NCBI RefSeq assembly: GCF_010015445.1
Contig: NC_053114.1
Location: 24,574,079 to 24,638,078 of the forward strand
Reading direction: 5' to 3'
DNA: 64,000 nucleotides
Origin: Perca fluviatilis
Taxonomy: Eukaryota; Chordata; Actinopteri; Perciformes; Percidae
A model generated the notes under the pieces. That model made no database searches and had not been told where the DNA came from. It worked only from the letters and a program-made list of their open reading frames with translations. Position 1 is the first letter of the stretch. Each line of letters opens with the position of its first letter. The position numbers and the translations under genes were made by a program. This document shows, one piece after another, positions 12,252-24,742 of the stretch.

Positions 12252-13283
12252 GTACAGAATTTGTGGGTGTAACCATCCAGGCTTTAAATACTAGGTTAGC
12301 CTATGTGTTAGTAAGGAGCACTTAGGAACACAAGACAGTAACTGCAATTATTTAAATTGCTGGATCATGCATATAACAGCACTGCATAATGATTTACCTT
12401 TATTTCCTGCTTTGCCTGCCTTTTTGTGGTTGTGTGTGAGAGTAAAACAGATTCATAGGAGGTCTCAGTGTCACTCTCTCTAGTGTCAGTTTAGCACAAA
12501 CATTTTCCAAAAGGAGAGGAATGAGGAGAGGTTTTAATACACACTAAAAGTTGTTTTTTTTAAGTTTGATAAAAGGCATAAAATACAATTATTTAACTTA
12601 ACTTATAGGGACCATCAACCTGTCAGGGACTAAGGATGGAAATTAGCCTAAGGCTATAATCCTGTTCTTCGAAATGTTCATTAATATACACGGCCCCTTT
12701 TTGAAATAAATAAACTTAAAAACTTAAAATATATACTAACAAGTAACAAAATGCTAACTCCTGCTCATGAATCAAACTGTTAACAGCATAATAATTGTTC
12801 AAGCCATTTACAGGTCTGTAAATTATTGGAGAGGACACAATTTCTTCTGTTTTAGTCTTGATTCTTCCAAATGTCCGATAGCCACTCAAACTCTCCATGC
12901 AATGTTGTATATAAAGGTTTTTTTCTTGTGATATTAACTGTGAGCAATATAGCCAGTTGTTGTGCTGTAAGATTATAACTGCAGCTTCTATATGTGCATG
13001 AAAGATCAGAAGACACACAAGACAAGATGAATGCCATACCATTTCATTATCAGGCAAGGTCCCATGGCGCTGCCCTAATGACAAGTTCAACAATTAGGAC
13101 TGCATGTTGTATGTGTCTCCTTTAGAGAATATCAGATAGGAATCTTTATTAAACAGTGTTTGATAAATCCCTCTGTCATTTAGAATTAAACACATTACCA
13201 ACAGCAGCATGCACATCTGAATAGAAGGCCTGCTTTACATTTCAGAGTACACACAGGGCATTCCTATGCCTACAAAGAAGGCC

Positions 13284-13340
<57 letters not shown>

Positions 13341-14950
13341 GGTGTGCAAGGAGCTAAATCTTTGACAGAGCACAACGCAGGCCTTGCAAAGTCTGTTTAA
13401 TGTTGTCTTTAGAAATATCTAACCCACATGGTGAATAAGCCCCAGTGATGGCTGAAGTTTTGAAACTGACCAAAAGGGCTGTGATGGCTGAAGTTTGATA
13501 ACCAGGGTGTCAAGTAAGCGGTTAAGCAGAAGAGCGAATGTGTCTTACTCTCAAATATGATAAGTATGACAGCATTCATAGATTCCCATGATGATTTTCG
13601 TACACTCAATCAATAACACTGCTGTTTTAATGCATTAATGCAATATAAAAAGGACAGTGAATTTACTTCTTGACATTATTCTGATTTTGCTGTCAAAATT
13701 TCTAGATTAATTAAATGTAATAAAACTAAGGAAGAGTGGTTAACATTATCGACAACTTGACTGCAAATAAGCATTGGTGTTTGTACCTCACAGTACATGC
13801 AGATATTGACATATTCACAGCCATTGACCAGCTCTAGAGTTATAGAAAAATCTAATCATTTTGGATGAGACGACATACTGCCATTTAGTGTTCGGTATGC
13901 TCATCATGGACACTGAGATATCATCCGTTATCCTCATCTCATACACAAATTCATTTAGTTATCCTCGCACTTTAAACCATTCCGTGAATTTTCTCTTGCT
14001 GGAATAATTTGTTTGATTAGACGGTTTTACAACCAGAAAGGAAAGGTCTCTGCATTAATTATGTACTGTATAAATCTGGCACAGAAGAAAAGAAAACAAA
14101 AAAAAATATTTTTTGAATATGCTTCATAAATAGAATATTAATTAATTGAGCAACAGAGTTGTATGGCTCTTTGCTGCCATCTTGAGCATATGAACAGACA
14201 TTACATATTTTAGATAGAAGTTTGAACTCTTAATAAATCAATAGAGCAATATGGTTTTATGAAGTTAGTGGAGTCTTGGCATTTGCAAACAATGTCCTTT
14301 GAAAGGTTGTTTGGTTTTGATTTGCACTTAGGCTGATGGTCAGTAGGAGATATAATAAGCAGTTATTAGAGTGACATTTACACTGGAAAAATAGACTAGT
14401 AAGGCTTGAAAAATAATAGTAATAGGCTGTTTATGAACGAAAAATAAAATCTTTTTATATGAATCTAGAAAGATTTTAAAACCTTTTTTCTTTTTTCTTT
14501 TTAAAGGGGGGGAGGGAAAGCTTATGTTTGTATGTGCAAACATAAGGTGCCTGTGTGTGCGAATGTGAAAAACTATTGCTCAGCCAAAGACTGTTTATGG
14601 AGTACAATCACGAGTGGATTGAGTGTTTTTGTATTTCCAACTATTTCAACAGAGTGATGCATCTTCTCATCAGATGATTCTGCCACTCATTTCAGGAGTC
14701 AAAATCTCCCGGTTAAAATTTAATTAATATCATATCAATAAATTACGCAGCTCAACTTCTAGTTCTGATCTGGAAAATAAGGTGTGCCCAAAGTCAGTAT
14801 AGGCTAATGGTATTTCTATGTGTAAATACTTATTTAATCAACATATTCTGCTGATATCTATACATTTTTACTGATCGTTCAGCATCTTTAACACAAAAGC
14901 TTCTTTGAGGATGAATCAAGTGCTACCTCTCATTTGTAGCTACAATTTGT
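12252..14950. other. Gene-free AT-rich DNA with one microsatellite
   Basis: No supported exon. Open frames on the minus strand at 12716-13093 lack any recognisable domain and look like chance. A (GA)n tract lies at 13287-13337. Confidence 0.45.
13287..13337. repeat. (AG)n microsatellite
   Basis: About 25 perfect AG units. Confidence 0.95.
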
Positions 14951-14954
14951 TCAC

Positions 14955-15722
14955 AAGGTGGAGGGTGGGGGTGTGGCTTTGACCAACCGCCACTTGACAT
15001 GGTGCTCTTTGGATACTTTTATATAGACCTTAGTGGTCCCCACATACTGTATCTGAAGTCTCTTTCCCGAAATTCAGGCTTGGTGCAGAATTACGTAATA
15101 AGCTCAAGCCCACGTTAGCCAATCAGAATCCCGAAAATAGCAACAACAGCAACGAATCCCTTCCTCTTTCTCTCGCTCGGCTGCCTAAACCTCAGTTTGT
15201 CTCAGTTTACATGCAAACTGGCAAACGAAGATTTCAAAAATCTCCACTCTGGCCGGAGGTTTTAGAAGAACTCTGTTTCCGAGGCGAATTCTCCGTTTGC
15301 GTGTAAACGAAGGGTACAAACGAAGGGAAATGTCTCCGTTTGTAAAACTAACCATGTACGTGTAAACAGGGTCTTAGTATGTGCCATTTCTGGGTCTGTA
15401 GCTATTGAGGAGGAAAGAGGGAGGGGGGACAAGGTGGAGGGTGGGGGTGTGGCCTTGACCAACTGCCACTTTGCTAGTTTGAAAGCCATGATGTCTCTCT
15501 CTCATTGGTGGGCCAAATTCCCTGGGCGGGCAAAGCAGAGAAAGGGGAGGTAACCTTCCAGATTGGCCCATCTGAGCTTTCATTTTCTCAAAGGCAGAGC
15601 AGGATACCCAGGGCTCGGTTTACACCTATCACCATTTCTAGCGACTGGGGGACCATAGGCAGGCTGCACATTAATGTTAAAAAACCTCATAAAGTGAAAT
15701 TTTCATGCCATGGAACCTTTAA
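14955..15722. mobile_element. Teleost MITE split by a second MITE
   Basis: The right part (about 15430-15722), ending ccatggaacctttaat, resembles a very common interspersed sequence of teleost genomes (from memory). The motif ggagggtgggggtgtgg occurs both at about 14960 and at about 15435. Between them (about 15005-15375) is a different sequence rich in gtttgcgtgtaaac-type motifs, which I read as a nested insertion. No coding sequence. Confidence 0.6.
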
Positions 15723-15780
15723 TTAAAAGGTTGCTACTCAAAACAGTTTCTGTGTTCTCAACCAGCTTTTTATAGTTACC

Positions 15781-16012
15781 TCCGCCAAGGAGGTTATGTT
15801 TTCGGTTCGGTTTGTCGGTTTGTTTGTTTGTTTGTTGGTTTGTTTGTCTGTCAGCAGGATTACAGAAAAACGAATGGCCGGATTTTCATGAAACTTTGGT
15901 AATATTGCAAGATAGGGCGATTGTCCTGCATTCATGTGGTTTCGGATTAATTGGAAAAACGATAGGGGCATGCTTTGACGGAGGTCTGCGCTCTCCAAGA
16001 GAGCCCTTGTAG
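15781..16012 (+). mobile_element. Short repeat of the cctccgccaaggaggttat type
   Basis: Begins cctccgccaaggaggttatg and ends gacggaggtctgcgctctcc. The tips are short inverted repeats (ctccgcc / gacggag). A (TTTG)n stretch lies near the left end. I recall similar short elements in very distant animal genomes; that memory was not checked here. Confidence 0.6.
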
Positions 16013-16015
16013 TTA

Positions 16016-18003
16016 TTTATAATTTTAGTAACTTTCAAAAAGGTTAACGCTAAACATGCATAGATTTACTAAGAGCTTTGACAGGATACAGATTAAATAA
16101 AAAGATTTGATACTGGATTGAGATAAATACAATGCTAAAACCCCAATCCTAATTTTAAAGCCTTAAAATAATTAGGAGACAGTTTAAAACGGTATGCATT
16201 CATGAAGCACACACAGCATCCCTGTCCTTTGTTCGGGCACCAGTGCCCCTAAAAAATAAATGTGAGCATAGAGCCCTGGTGAGGTTATTTTTCTCTTTGA
16301 ATTTAATGCTATGCACAAAGGTTATCTTGAAATCTTGGAAGTCTTTGGTAATATCCAAATGAAGGGTATCTAGATCAAATACAAAGGTTTCATTACCACT
16401 GACATGTAGGAAGCCAAATTAGGCCCTGAAATCACATTAAATTAAACCCAGAAGACTTGGTTGCAGTGTTCACCATAGCGCATTATGAATATAATATGAA
16501 AGCGTTTTATTATTGAAAAGGCTCTTCAAGCCGGCAGAATGTGTTTTTGGGAACTGAGAATAGGCGTATGTTTGGCAAACGTTGAGGCCACATTAGCATA
16601 GACAACCTCACTGACAGAATGAACGCTTTAATTCAGCACAACACGTCACTGATGTACTGTATGGACAGAGGAAAAGGTTAAGAGAACAGTTGAAATCAAA
16701 TTAGTATTAGAGTAGATTATGGCCAATGGATTTATAGATTTTTATGTTGTCAGACAAACACACATGATGCAAATTGAGAAAGTCAGTATATTTTGAGAGA
16801 ATCCTGATGTCCAAAATGTTAGTGTGTATTAATATTCATAATCAAATATTTTGTACACAGTATATCAGAACACTAAATACCTTGATTAGATTAGTATTGT
16901 TCTGTATAATACTGCAGAGTATATGAACCTCCCCTGTGCTGGCAGCTCAATCTCCCTTATATTTTGTTACATCTCAATAAGAAGTATGACTACACTATCC
17001 CCATTCTCTGACCACTAATGACATGAATGACATGCAGCACAGCAAATCTTTGCATGCTATATTATTATTTTGCCACATGGTGGCATTGCAGCGCAAAGAG
17101 AAGCAGATAGTGGGTTTACTATAATTCAGTTATAAATGCAGAAATACTAAATAGATAAACACAAGAAATGACATGGAAATATTTAAAATGGCTAGGTTTA
17201 GCCATTTCAAAATGTGTAATGATTGATAGTGTCAAGTGCATTTTGGTAGCTAATAGAACCCAGAGGGATTCTGGTTTGATCGCTGGACTGGCAGAATAAA
17301 TCTAAGTGAAGAAAATTAATGAGCAGAGCTTGTCACATCCTCATTACCACCACTGAGGGGCCCTTGAGCAAGGCTCTCAACCCCCAACTCCTCCAGTGGA
17401 GCTGATTTGTGACAATCAGGTAAGCAGTGGTAGCAGTGGGTAGCTTCTAGGGGTAAATGTTGGTAACAGAGTGTCAAACAGGACGTAGTTTTTGAGATGG
17501 GTCATTTGGACATTTTGGATTTGTTTGAATCAAAAGCAAAAGGTCAGCATCTGATACAAACATGCATCTGACAGTTGCTTTTCAACATAATCCATTTCCA
17601 TTGTAGGGCCCAACTGACACTACCTTCTTGAGACATTGCAGGCGACGTAGTGAATTTTTGAGCTGGAATGAAAATAGACCTTTTCTGTGGATTGTGTACC
17701 AATTTTGCAGCGATAGGACAATGCAAAATGTACTCAGATTACTGCTTTCCTAAACAAATAACTTCATTAAAGAACATTTTTATACATGCAATGTATTATA
17801 TTGCCAACTAATTCTAGAAATGAACACTGAGAAAATAAAATAAATAGCTCAATAAACATGTTCAGTATCAGTTGCTTACCATTTAAATAAAGAATAAAGA
17901 AACAAAATAAATAGCTACGACAGCATTTCTAAATCACTTAAAGCATTGTTTTTTCTTCATTAAATGTTGCATGCATATCGGAAAACATATATGCCAATAC
18001 CGA
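16016..18003. other. Gene-free DNA with a LINE/SINE-tail fragment
   Basis: No exon seen. At about 17355-17400 the text cccttgagcaaggctctcaa followed by cccccaact matches the tail type better preserved at 38060-38275. Confidence 0.45.
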
Positions 18004-18011
18004 TACCAATA

Positions 18012-18386
18012 TAGAGCTGGGTGATATGGGAAAAAAATCAAATATCCCGATATTTTTGACCAAATACATCAATGTCGATATTGCGGCGATACTGCAATGA
18101 TACTGTAGGGTTGACTATTGATGCTTTCACAATATATTTACACAATGAGAGTTTTGATAATTAATCACCAATAATGTGGATACAATGACTAAGTGTATAA
18201 AGGCAAATAATAGAGCAGCTACAACAGCCTGGTAAGTTCAGAAAATGCCATCACTTTATTGTAATGCAGCTTTTTTAACCAGGAAAAGACCACAGTTGTG
18301 TCATATCACGATATAACGATATCCAAAATTTAAGAGGATATCTAGCCTCATACATTGATATAATATCGAGACATTGCCCAGCCCCA
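18012..18386. mobile_element. hAT MITE, 375 bp
   Basis: Termini tagagctgggtgatatgg and cattgcccagcccca are inverted. Flanks taccaata (18004-18011) and tacaaata (18387-18394) form an 8-bp duplication with one mismatch. Internal cgata motifs cluster at both ends. Noncoding. Confidence 0.85.
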
Positions 18387-18429
18387 TACAAATATGTCTG
18401 TGATAGACCAATATCGGCCGATAATATTG

Positions 18430-19107
18430 GCCAACCAGGGCTCTAGAGTGCGACCAATTTGGTCCCAAATGCGACCAAAATTTGTAAGGGTGCGACCAAG
18501 ATTTTTCCTAGGTCGCACCGGTGCACCTAACGTCCTTGCATCCGCTGCCTCTCCACGAACGAAGCAAGGTCGTTTATATCGATATGGTTTAATGTTGCGT
18601 TACATGACCCATTCCTTCTGGAAAGCCGTGCCTGTGTTTGGATCTCTCCTCTGCGCAGCCCGCCCCGACTCACTCACGGTTCCCCTGCAACATGGAGAGC
18701 CACAGCACCGCCGGTCCAAACTGCTGACAATAGTCTACAGTTTTAATTGTTATTAACACAGCTGTATATGGTTAAGTATGAGAGGGAAACCTGTATTGGT
18801 ACCAGTGTTTCCGCTGGTAACTCTCTGTTATTGCGGCCGCCACGGCGTAAAAAAACATTAGAAGTTATTAAATGCAACTAACTTCAGTTCGTTGAGTAAT
18901 AGCGTGTAAGACTGAGCCTGCTGGATCATAGTTCATAAAAATGCAGCGCAGTGACGATACAGACATTTCATAGCCTACACAAGACGTGTGTAATGCCGCA
19001 GACCCGCCAAAGCGCATTCGACCCGTGCTGGACCGATTCATAATGAGTCAGCCGAAGAGGAGTAGAATACGCTTCAGTCCATCGTACTCCCTCTGTCTTT
19101 CGGGCTG

Positions 19108-19139
<32 letters not shown>

Positions 19140-19672
19140 GGCCTTTATTTTGATAGGAAAGCTGAAGACATGAAAGGGGAGAGAGAGGGGGGATGACATG
19201 TAGGAAAGGGCCGCAGGTCGGAGTCGAACCTCTATATTTACAAACTGAGCTGTCCGGGCATCCTCTTTCTCTTTTAATCAATCAGTCTGTTATTGTTGTT
19301 GAAAACAAGTGAAGGAGCTTTCTCAGAAATATATTTTTTAATATATCCTAGGCTATTCATTTCAGATAACTTTCATTTACATGTGTTGCAGCTGTATATT
19401 TTCAAACTGGTAAAGGAAACCCTGTCTTTGCATTTTATTTTAATCACAATCTGTTTTAATAAAAGAGCTTGTGAAAAGTGGCTTTGACTTAAAACTGAAC
19501 ATTTAGCCCACTTTCTAAAAAAATACAGAGCTATATATCGTGTATCGCCATTCAGCGCTAATGGCGATGAGAGGAAAAAATTGGGTGCACGTGAATTTTG
19601 CACCTAAATAAAAAAGTTAGGCGCACCAGTGCAACCAAGGCAAAAAGTTAGTCTGGAGCCCTGCCAACCGAT
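18430..19672. mobile_element. hAT-like element with nested SINE
   Basis: The left end (agggctctagagtgcgacca) and right end (tagtctggagccct) are inverted. Flanks gccaacca and gccaaccg suggest an imperfect 8-bp duplication. Subterminal repeats of gcgacca (left) and gcgcacc/gcaacc (right) mirror each other. The middle, around 18940-19090, may be a remnant of a transposase start, but no intact frame exists. A SINE copy interrupts it at about 19107-19265. Confidence 0.65.
19107..19265 (-). mobile_element. tRNA-derived SINE (copy 1, reverse orientation)
   Basis: The run of about 24 T at the left is the A-tail of a minus-strand element. The right part (ggagtcgaacct) is the complement of a pol III B-box. 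The body (gacatgaaaggggagagaga) matches the copies at 42908-43098 and 47225-47425. Confidence 0.7.
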
Positions 19673-20767
19673 CTGTCTAGCACTATTCCATTGTCCTGGC
19701 AATGTTAAGACAGGGTTTCATGGACATAGTGTTGCCTTTTCTCCTCTGTGATGGAAGCTAAACTTATCGTTCCATATAGAAAGGTTTTGTACCAAACAAC
19801 CAGCCGGCAAGCACAAAAAGTCTGTGTTCCTATGCTAAACAAGCTAACCAGCATACAGTTTGTCATCCAGATGGTGATGAGGCGAAAGTGACAGACGTTG
19901 TCCCCAGACACACGTAGCATCTTGAAGAGCTTCTCTAAGGCTCTGAACTAACTCTAACACTAGCCCTCATCTCCTTCATTAGCTCTGTTTGGGGGTTTGC
20001 ACATGGCTACTCACATCCAAGTAGCCACATTCTCGTCTGTCTAATCAACTGAGATATGTGGTGTCTGTCAACACTCAGGGGAGAAAGATGCAACTTTTAA
20101 ACACATCCTTTCTCTTGAACATGTTTCAACCACCACAGGATCAAGTTTGACTTTTCAATATTTACAACATCTTGTAGACTGCATATTAAAAAAAAAAGTT
20201 TATGGAAAGTTTGGAGTAGGCATTTACTTTCTTTCAAGCACTGGCAATCACACACCATGTGACTAGTTGTTTTGCCTATGTAGTTTGTTGTTAAGTTCAT
20301 TTATTTGTTAAACTTCAAACATATTTGGTATAGTACAGCAGACAAGTGCACAGACAATCCCTGCTGAAAGCTTACAGTACATTTAGTGTTTAGTGAGAAA
20401 GTAAAAAAAAAGGGAAACATCAAAAAAGCAGGGCTGATAAAATGGCAGAAACTATCCAAGCTATAATGATACCTAGGATCAGTAACAATGAAACACCCAA
20501 ACACATGTCACCCAAATATGTGTCAGGCCCTATTTTATACAGTCTATGGTCAGGCCTGACTGACACAGGTCTGCAATTGGAGGATACTGGCTATACTGGG
20601 TTTCAGGTGATCGCATCAATGACACGGTGTCATTGTTAATAAATACTCTGCGACCATCATATGTCCAGTGGACACACAGGACAGTTCTAAAACTGCTACC
20701 AGATACCCAGATCCCCACATTTTAAGAACACATCGGTAAACGTAATGTCCAACAATCGAAAACTGTA
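19673..20767. other. No gene recognised
   Basis: AT-rich DNA between two transposons. Only short open frames without domains. Confidence 0.4.
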
Positions 20768-20769
20768 TA

Positions 20770-22389
20770 CAGTGCCTTGCGAAAGTATTCGGCCCCCTTG
20801 AACTTTTCGACCTTTTGCCACATTTCAGGCTTCAAACATAAAGATATAAAACTGTAATTTTTTGTGAAGAATCAACAACAAGTGGGACACAATCATGAAG
20901 TGGAACGAAATTTATTGGATATTTCAAACTTTTTTAACAAATAAAAAACTGAAAAATTGGACGTGCAAAATTATTCAGCCCCTTTACTTTCAGTGCAGCA
21001 AACTCTCTCCAGAAGTTCAGTGAGGATCTCTGAATGATCCAATGTTGACCTACATGACTAATGATGATAAATAGAATCCAGCTGTGTGTAATCAAGTCTC
21101 CGTATAAATGCACCTGCTCTGTGATAGTCTCAGAGGTCCGTTTAAAGCGCAGAAAGCATCATGAAGAACAAGGAACACACCAGGCTGGTCCGAGATACTG
21201 TTGTGGAGAAGTTTAAAGCCGGATTTGGATACAAAAATATTTCCCAAGCTTTAAACATCCCAAGGAGCACTGTGCAAGCGATAATATTGAAATGGAAGGA
21301 GTATCAGACCACTACAAATCTACGAAGACCCGGCCGTCCCTCTAAACTTTCAGCTCATACAATGAGAAGACTGATCAGAGATGCAGCCAAGAGGCCCATG
21401 ATCACTCTGGAGATCTACAGCTGAGGTGGGAGACTCTGTCCATAGGACAACAATCAGTCGTATACTGCACAAATCTGGCCTTTATGGAAGAGTGGCAAGA
21501 AGAAAGCCATTTCTTAAAGATATCCATAAAAAGTGTCGTTTAAAGTTTGCCACAAGCCACCTGGGAGACACACCAAACATGTGGAAGAAGGTGCTGTGGT
21601 CAGATGAAACCAAAATCGAACTTTTTGGCAACAATGCAAAACGTTATGTTGTGTCGTAAAAGCAACACAGCTCATCACCCTGAACACACCATCCCCACTG
21701 TCAAACATGGTGGTGGCAGCATCATGGTTTGGGCCTGCTTTTCTTCAGCAGGGACAGGGAAGATGGTTAAAATTGATGGGAAGATGGATGGAGCCAAATA
21801 CAGGACCATTCTGGAAGAAAACCTGATGGAGTCTGCAAAAGACCTGAGACTGGGACGGAGATTTGTCTTCCAACAAGACAATGATCCAGAACATAAAGCA
21901 AAATCTACAATGGAATGGTTCACAAATAAACATATCCAGGTGTTAGAATGGCCAAGTCAAAGTCCAGACCTGAATCCAATTGAGAATCTGTGGAAAGAAC
22001 TGAAAACTGCTGTTCACAAACGCTCTCCATCCAACCTCACTGAGCTTGAGCTGTTTTGCAAGGAGGAATGGGCAAAAATGTCAGTCTCTCGATGTGCAAA
22101 ACTGATAGAGACATACCCCAAGCCACTTACAGCTGTAATCGCAGCAAAAGGTGGCGCTACAAAGTATTAACTTAAGGGGGCTGAATAATTTTGCACGCCC
22201 AATTTTTCAGTTTTTTATTTGCTAAAAAAGTTTGAAATATCCAATAAATTTCGTTCCACTTCATGATTGTGTCCCACTTGTTGTTGATTCTTCACAAAAA
22301 ATTACAGTTTTATATCTTTATGTTTGAAGCCTGAAATGTGGCAAAAGGTCGAAAAGTTCAAGGGGGCCGAATACTTTCGCAAGGCACTG
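20770..22389 (+). mobile_element. Tc1-like DNA transposon with long (~220 bp) inverted repeats
   Basis: Bounded by TA at 20768-20769 and 22390-22391. The left end cagtgccttgcgaaagtatt is mirrored at the right, and the inverted repeats extend for over 200 bp (20770 to about 20985, and about 22175-22389) with few mismatches, so the element is fairly young. One transposase gene, plus strand, is interrupted by a small number of frame breaks. Confidence 0.95.
21161..22170 (+). pseudogene. Tc1-like transposase, nearly full length, frameshifted
   Basis: Starts at ATG 21161 (MKNKEHTRLVRD). The paired helix-turn-helix region is intact: GFGYKNISQALNIPRSTVQA, then the GRPSKLS linker. A break near 21411-21422 ends the first frame in TGA; the second frame carries TISRILHKSGLYGRVARRKP and WSDETKIELFG (first catalytic Asp); another break near 21645 moves to the third frame with HGGGSIMVWACFS, QQDNDPEHKAK (second Asp) and [15 protein letters not shown] (acidic third residue). 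It ends at 22170. All catalytic blocks survive but in three frames, so no functional enzyme is expected. Confidence 0.93.
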
Positions 22390-22391
22390 TA

Positions 22392-23104
22392 CAAATGTGT
22401 CAGTAAAAGTGGCCAAACCTACCGTACAAATTTTGCTGACATTGATAAAGAGTACATATTACTTATCTACACCACTCCCTAACAAGTCACACTTTCATTT
22501 AGGTGTCCCACCTACCTCAACAACCACCCTTATCATTTCTCCCTATTGTGGTCAACATCTGATTAGAGTTCATGTTTAGAAACAAACAGACTAATGCCCA
22601 CGTTGTACATTGCTACAGTGCATTTGTGTCATGTTGTAATATTCCCTTGTTGTTGATATATTAAGTTATAAAAAAAAATTAAAAAAAGGATAGAAGCATA
22701 TTTTCCCTAAAGAGATTCGAGAATGGAGGAGTCAAACAACTGGTAGAACAAGCACATCAATTAGGAAAGACTAGGAGCTGTGACGCTCAGGGTCTGTTAC
22801 ACAGGAACTCTAGAGAAAAAGTGACAATACCCAAGGGGGTTGAGAAGCCTATAACAAATGGTTCCAGGGGATATCCTTTGCTCTGCAAGAAAAGGTCAAA
22901 GTAACATTTGCTATAACAAACCATTTTCAAAAGTGGAGGACCCAATATCAGACAGATGTTAGAGAGAGCAAAACCCTGTACATATTTATTTTTGTTGGCC
23001 TTTGATTATAAAGGACACTTACAAGATGCAGAAACTAATTCTAAGTTGTTATACCCCACAGTAACCAACAATTTAAATATGTTGAACCAAAAAAGCATTC
23101 TTTT
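22392..23104. other. No gene recognised
   Basis: Short AT-rich spacer between the Tc1-like element and the nested elements at 23.1 kb. Confidence 0.4.
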
Positions 23105-23150
23105 CTTAGCCTGAAAAACCACCAGTTTAATTTGCTCTGGCTACATCTGG

Positions 23151-23774
23151 CTAGCCTGGCTCCGCCCTCCTACGTACTTCCGCTCAATCTTCATTTCCCT
23201 TCAGTACTACGTCTGGGTTCGCGGTATAGTCTTGGGTTTTCTCCTTCAAAATTGTTGGCGGTCCAATCAGCAAACAGAGGGAGTGGCTGAGAACGATGAT
23301 GTTGAGGCCGTGTGCTAGAGTTGCGGCAGAGAAAGATGCGAGCGAAGCCATTCGGTCTGTTGTGGCAACGGCGCCGAATATCCAGAAGTTAAAGCCCGAG
23401 CAAGAACAATCTTTGCTGAGTTGTGTTGGTGGCCATGATGTTGTGGCCCTACTCCCCACGGGATTCGGGAAAAGTTAGATTTTCCAGCTCGCTCCGTTAG
23501 TGGTGAAGGAGTTGGCTAAGGCTAACGCGATGCTAATGCTAAATATAAGCCGATAGTTGTTGTCGGTCTCCCCTCTTGTTGCACATGCGCATGACATATG
23601 TCACGACCAAACGTTAGCGATTGGTTATGGCAGATCCAGAGTGGCTCTGGGCAGATCCAATAGTTTTAAACTTCAACAGAGTACCCGCCTTCTCGGAAGT
23701 TAACACTTGTCAATGGAGAGTGGCCAGACTCTCTGTATAAATGAAATGTACGAGAGTCTGGTAGGACCAGGCTA
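23151..23774 (+). mobile_element. Non-autonomous element, 624 bp, perfect 8-bp target duplication, carrying a helicase fragment
   Basis: Termini are ctagcctggctcc and ggaccaggcta. The flanks carry the exact 8-bp duplication acatctgg (23143-23150 and 23775-23782). Inside is a gene fragment resembling the start of a RecQ-like helicase. No transposase. Confidence 0.85.
23296..23568 (+). pseudogene. RecQ/DEAD-like helicase N-terminal fragment inside a mobile element
   Basis: The frame reads KLKPEQEQSLLSCVGGHDVV and then ALLPTGFGKS, which fits helicase motifs 0/I: a Q-containing stretch, then a Walker A loop ending GKS. Directly after GKS the frame has a TAG stop (23476-23478); beyond it the same frame continues IFQLAPLVVKELAK, as expected for the region after motif I. 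It then runs out within the element before motif II (DExx). So it is a truncated, interrupted helicase piece with no expected enzyme activity. Whether it was captured from a host gene or is left from a larger element is unknown. Confidence 0.65.
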
Positions 23775-24072
23775 ACATCTGGCCCCCCTCGATTCAAAAC
23801 AACTTTCCGATCAGTCCAGAACAGTTGTGATTGGCCCGTCCGTTTATCTCACATGGGGCGGGTTTAAGACAATGACTGATAGAGAAGGTGGTTGCCGGAT
23901 GTAACTGGCATTCTCTGTCCAGCGCAAGGCACCAGGCTCACAAAACTCAGATCAAACGGTCAATCCAGGCTATGCTAATCAAATACGAATCAAGATTATG
24001 TTACTGTATTGCTTATTGTTTGTCTAAATGTTTTCAGAAACACATTTTAGTTTACCGTTTAGCTGTAATTTA

Positions 24073-24742
24073 CATAGACAGTTAAATACATGGATCAACA
24101 GATCCCGTTGCTCTTGCCAGAGACCAGTGAAGGATATTAGAAGCACTTTTCTGGTGAGCGCTGAGCGTTACTGCGCAGCCGCAAACTGAGCTTGACTACG
24201 TAAATATGACGTGAGCAACCCGTCTGAAAGTTGTAAGTCTTCTGGTCGCTGTGCCAAGAGAAATCTCAATCATTCCCAATCTTGCAGAGACGGAGAGCGT
24301 AGGTATATGTAAGGAGATAAGATAGGCACAGGCTAATTATTGCTAACTAACATGCTAGTTAAAATTAGTAATTAAACTTAAACAGCTAATGTAAGTCGAA
24401 ATTGCCTGCGAGCTTCTCCTGTACTATACGGTAATTCCTCTACTATGCGACAGTAAGTCGTGTGGTTATGACACAATCGTTAGCCTATTTTTACAAAAAC
24501 GTCTGCTACAGAGCCATAACATGAGATACAAGGTAATGGAGCCTTTTATACATTGTCATGTTTCTTTAGAAATAAACAATGGACAAATAAGTCTTTAAAC
24601 GCTTCAGATGTAAAGTTATTCGCTGTCAAAGTGACGTCAAAATGAATGGCAGTCAATGGGATGCTAATGGCGGGTGAGTGCTTGTTAGCATCAAAATGGC
24701 ACCATAGGAGGTACGGGTTGTGAGGAGAGGCTTACCCCCTTG
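24073..24742 (+). mobile_element. Interspersed repeat family R670, copy B
   Basis: Second copy of the ~670-bp family. It starts catagacagt, ends ttacccccttg, and is flanked by an exact 8-bp duplication gtaattta (24065-24072 and 24743-24750). Same strand as copies A and C and somewhat more diverged from each. Noncoding. Confidence 0.85.

Noticed and set aside
12716..13093. 125-codon minus-strand frame
   Set aside because: No domain, no splice context, AT-rich codons; looks like chance.
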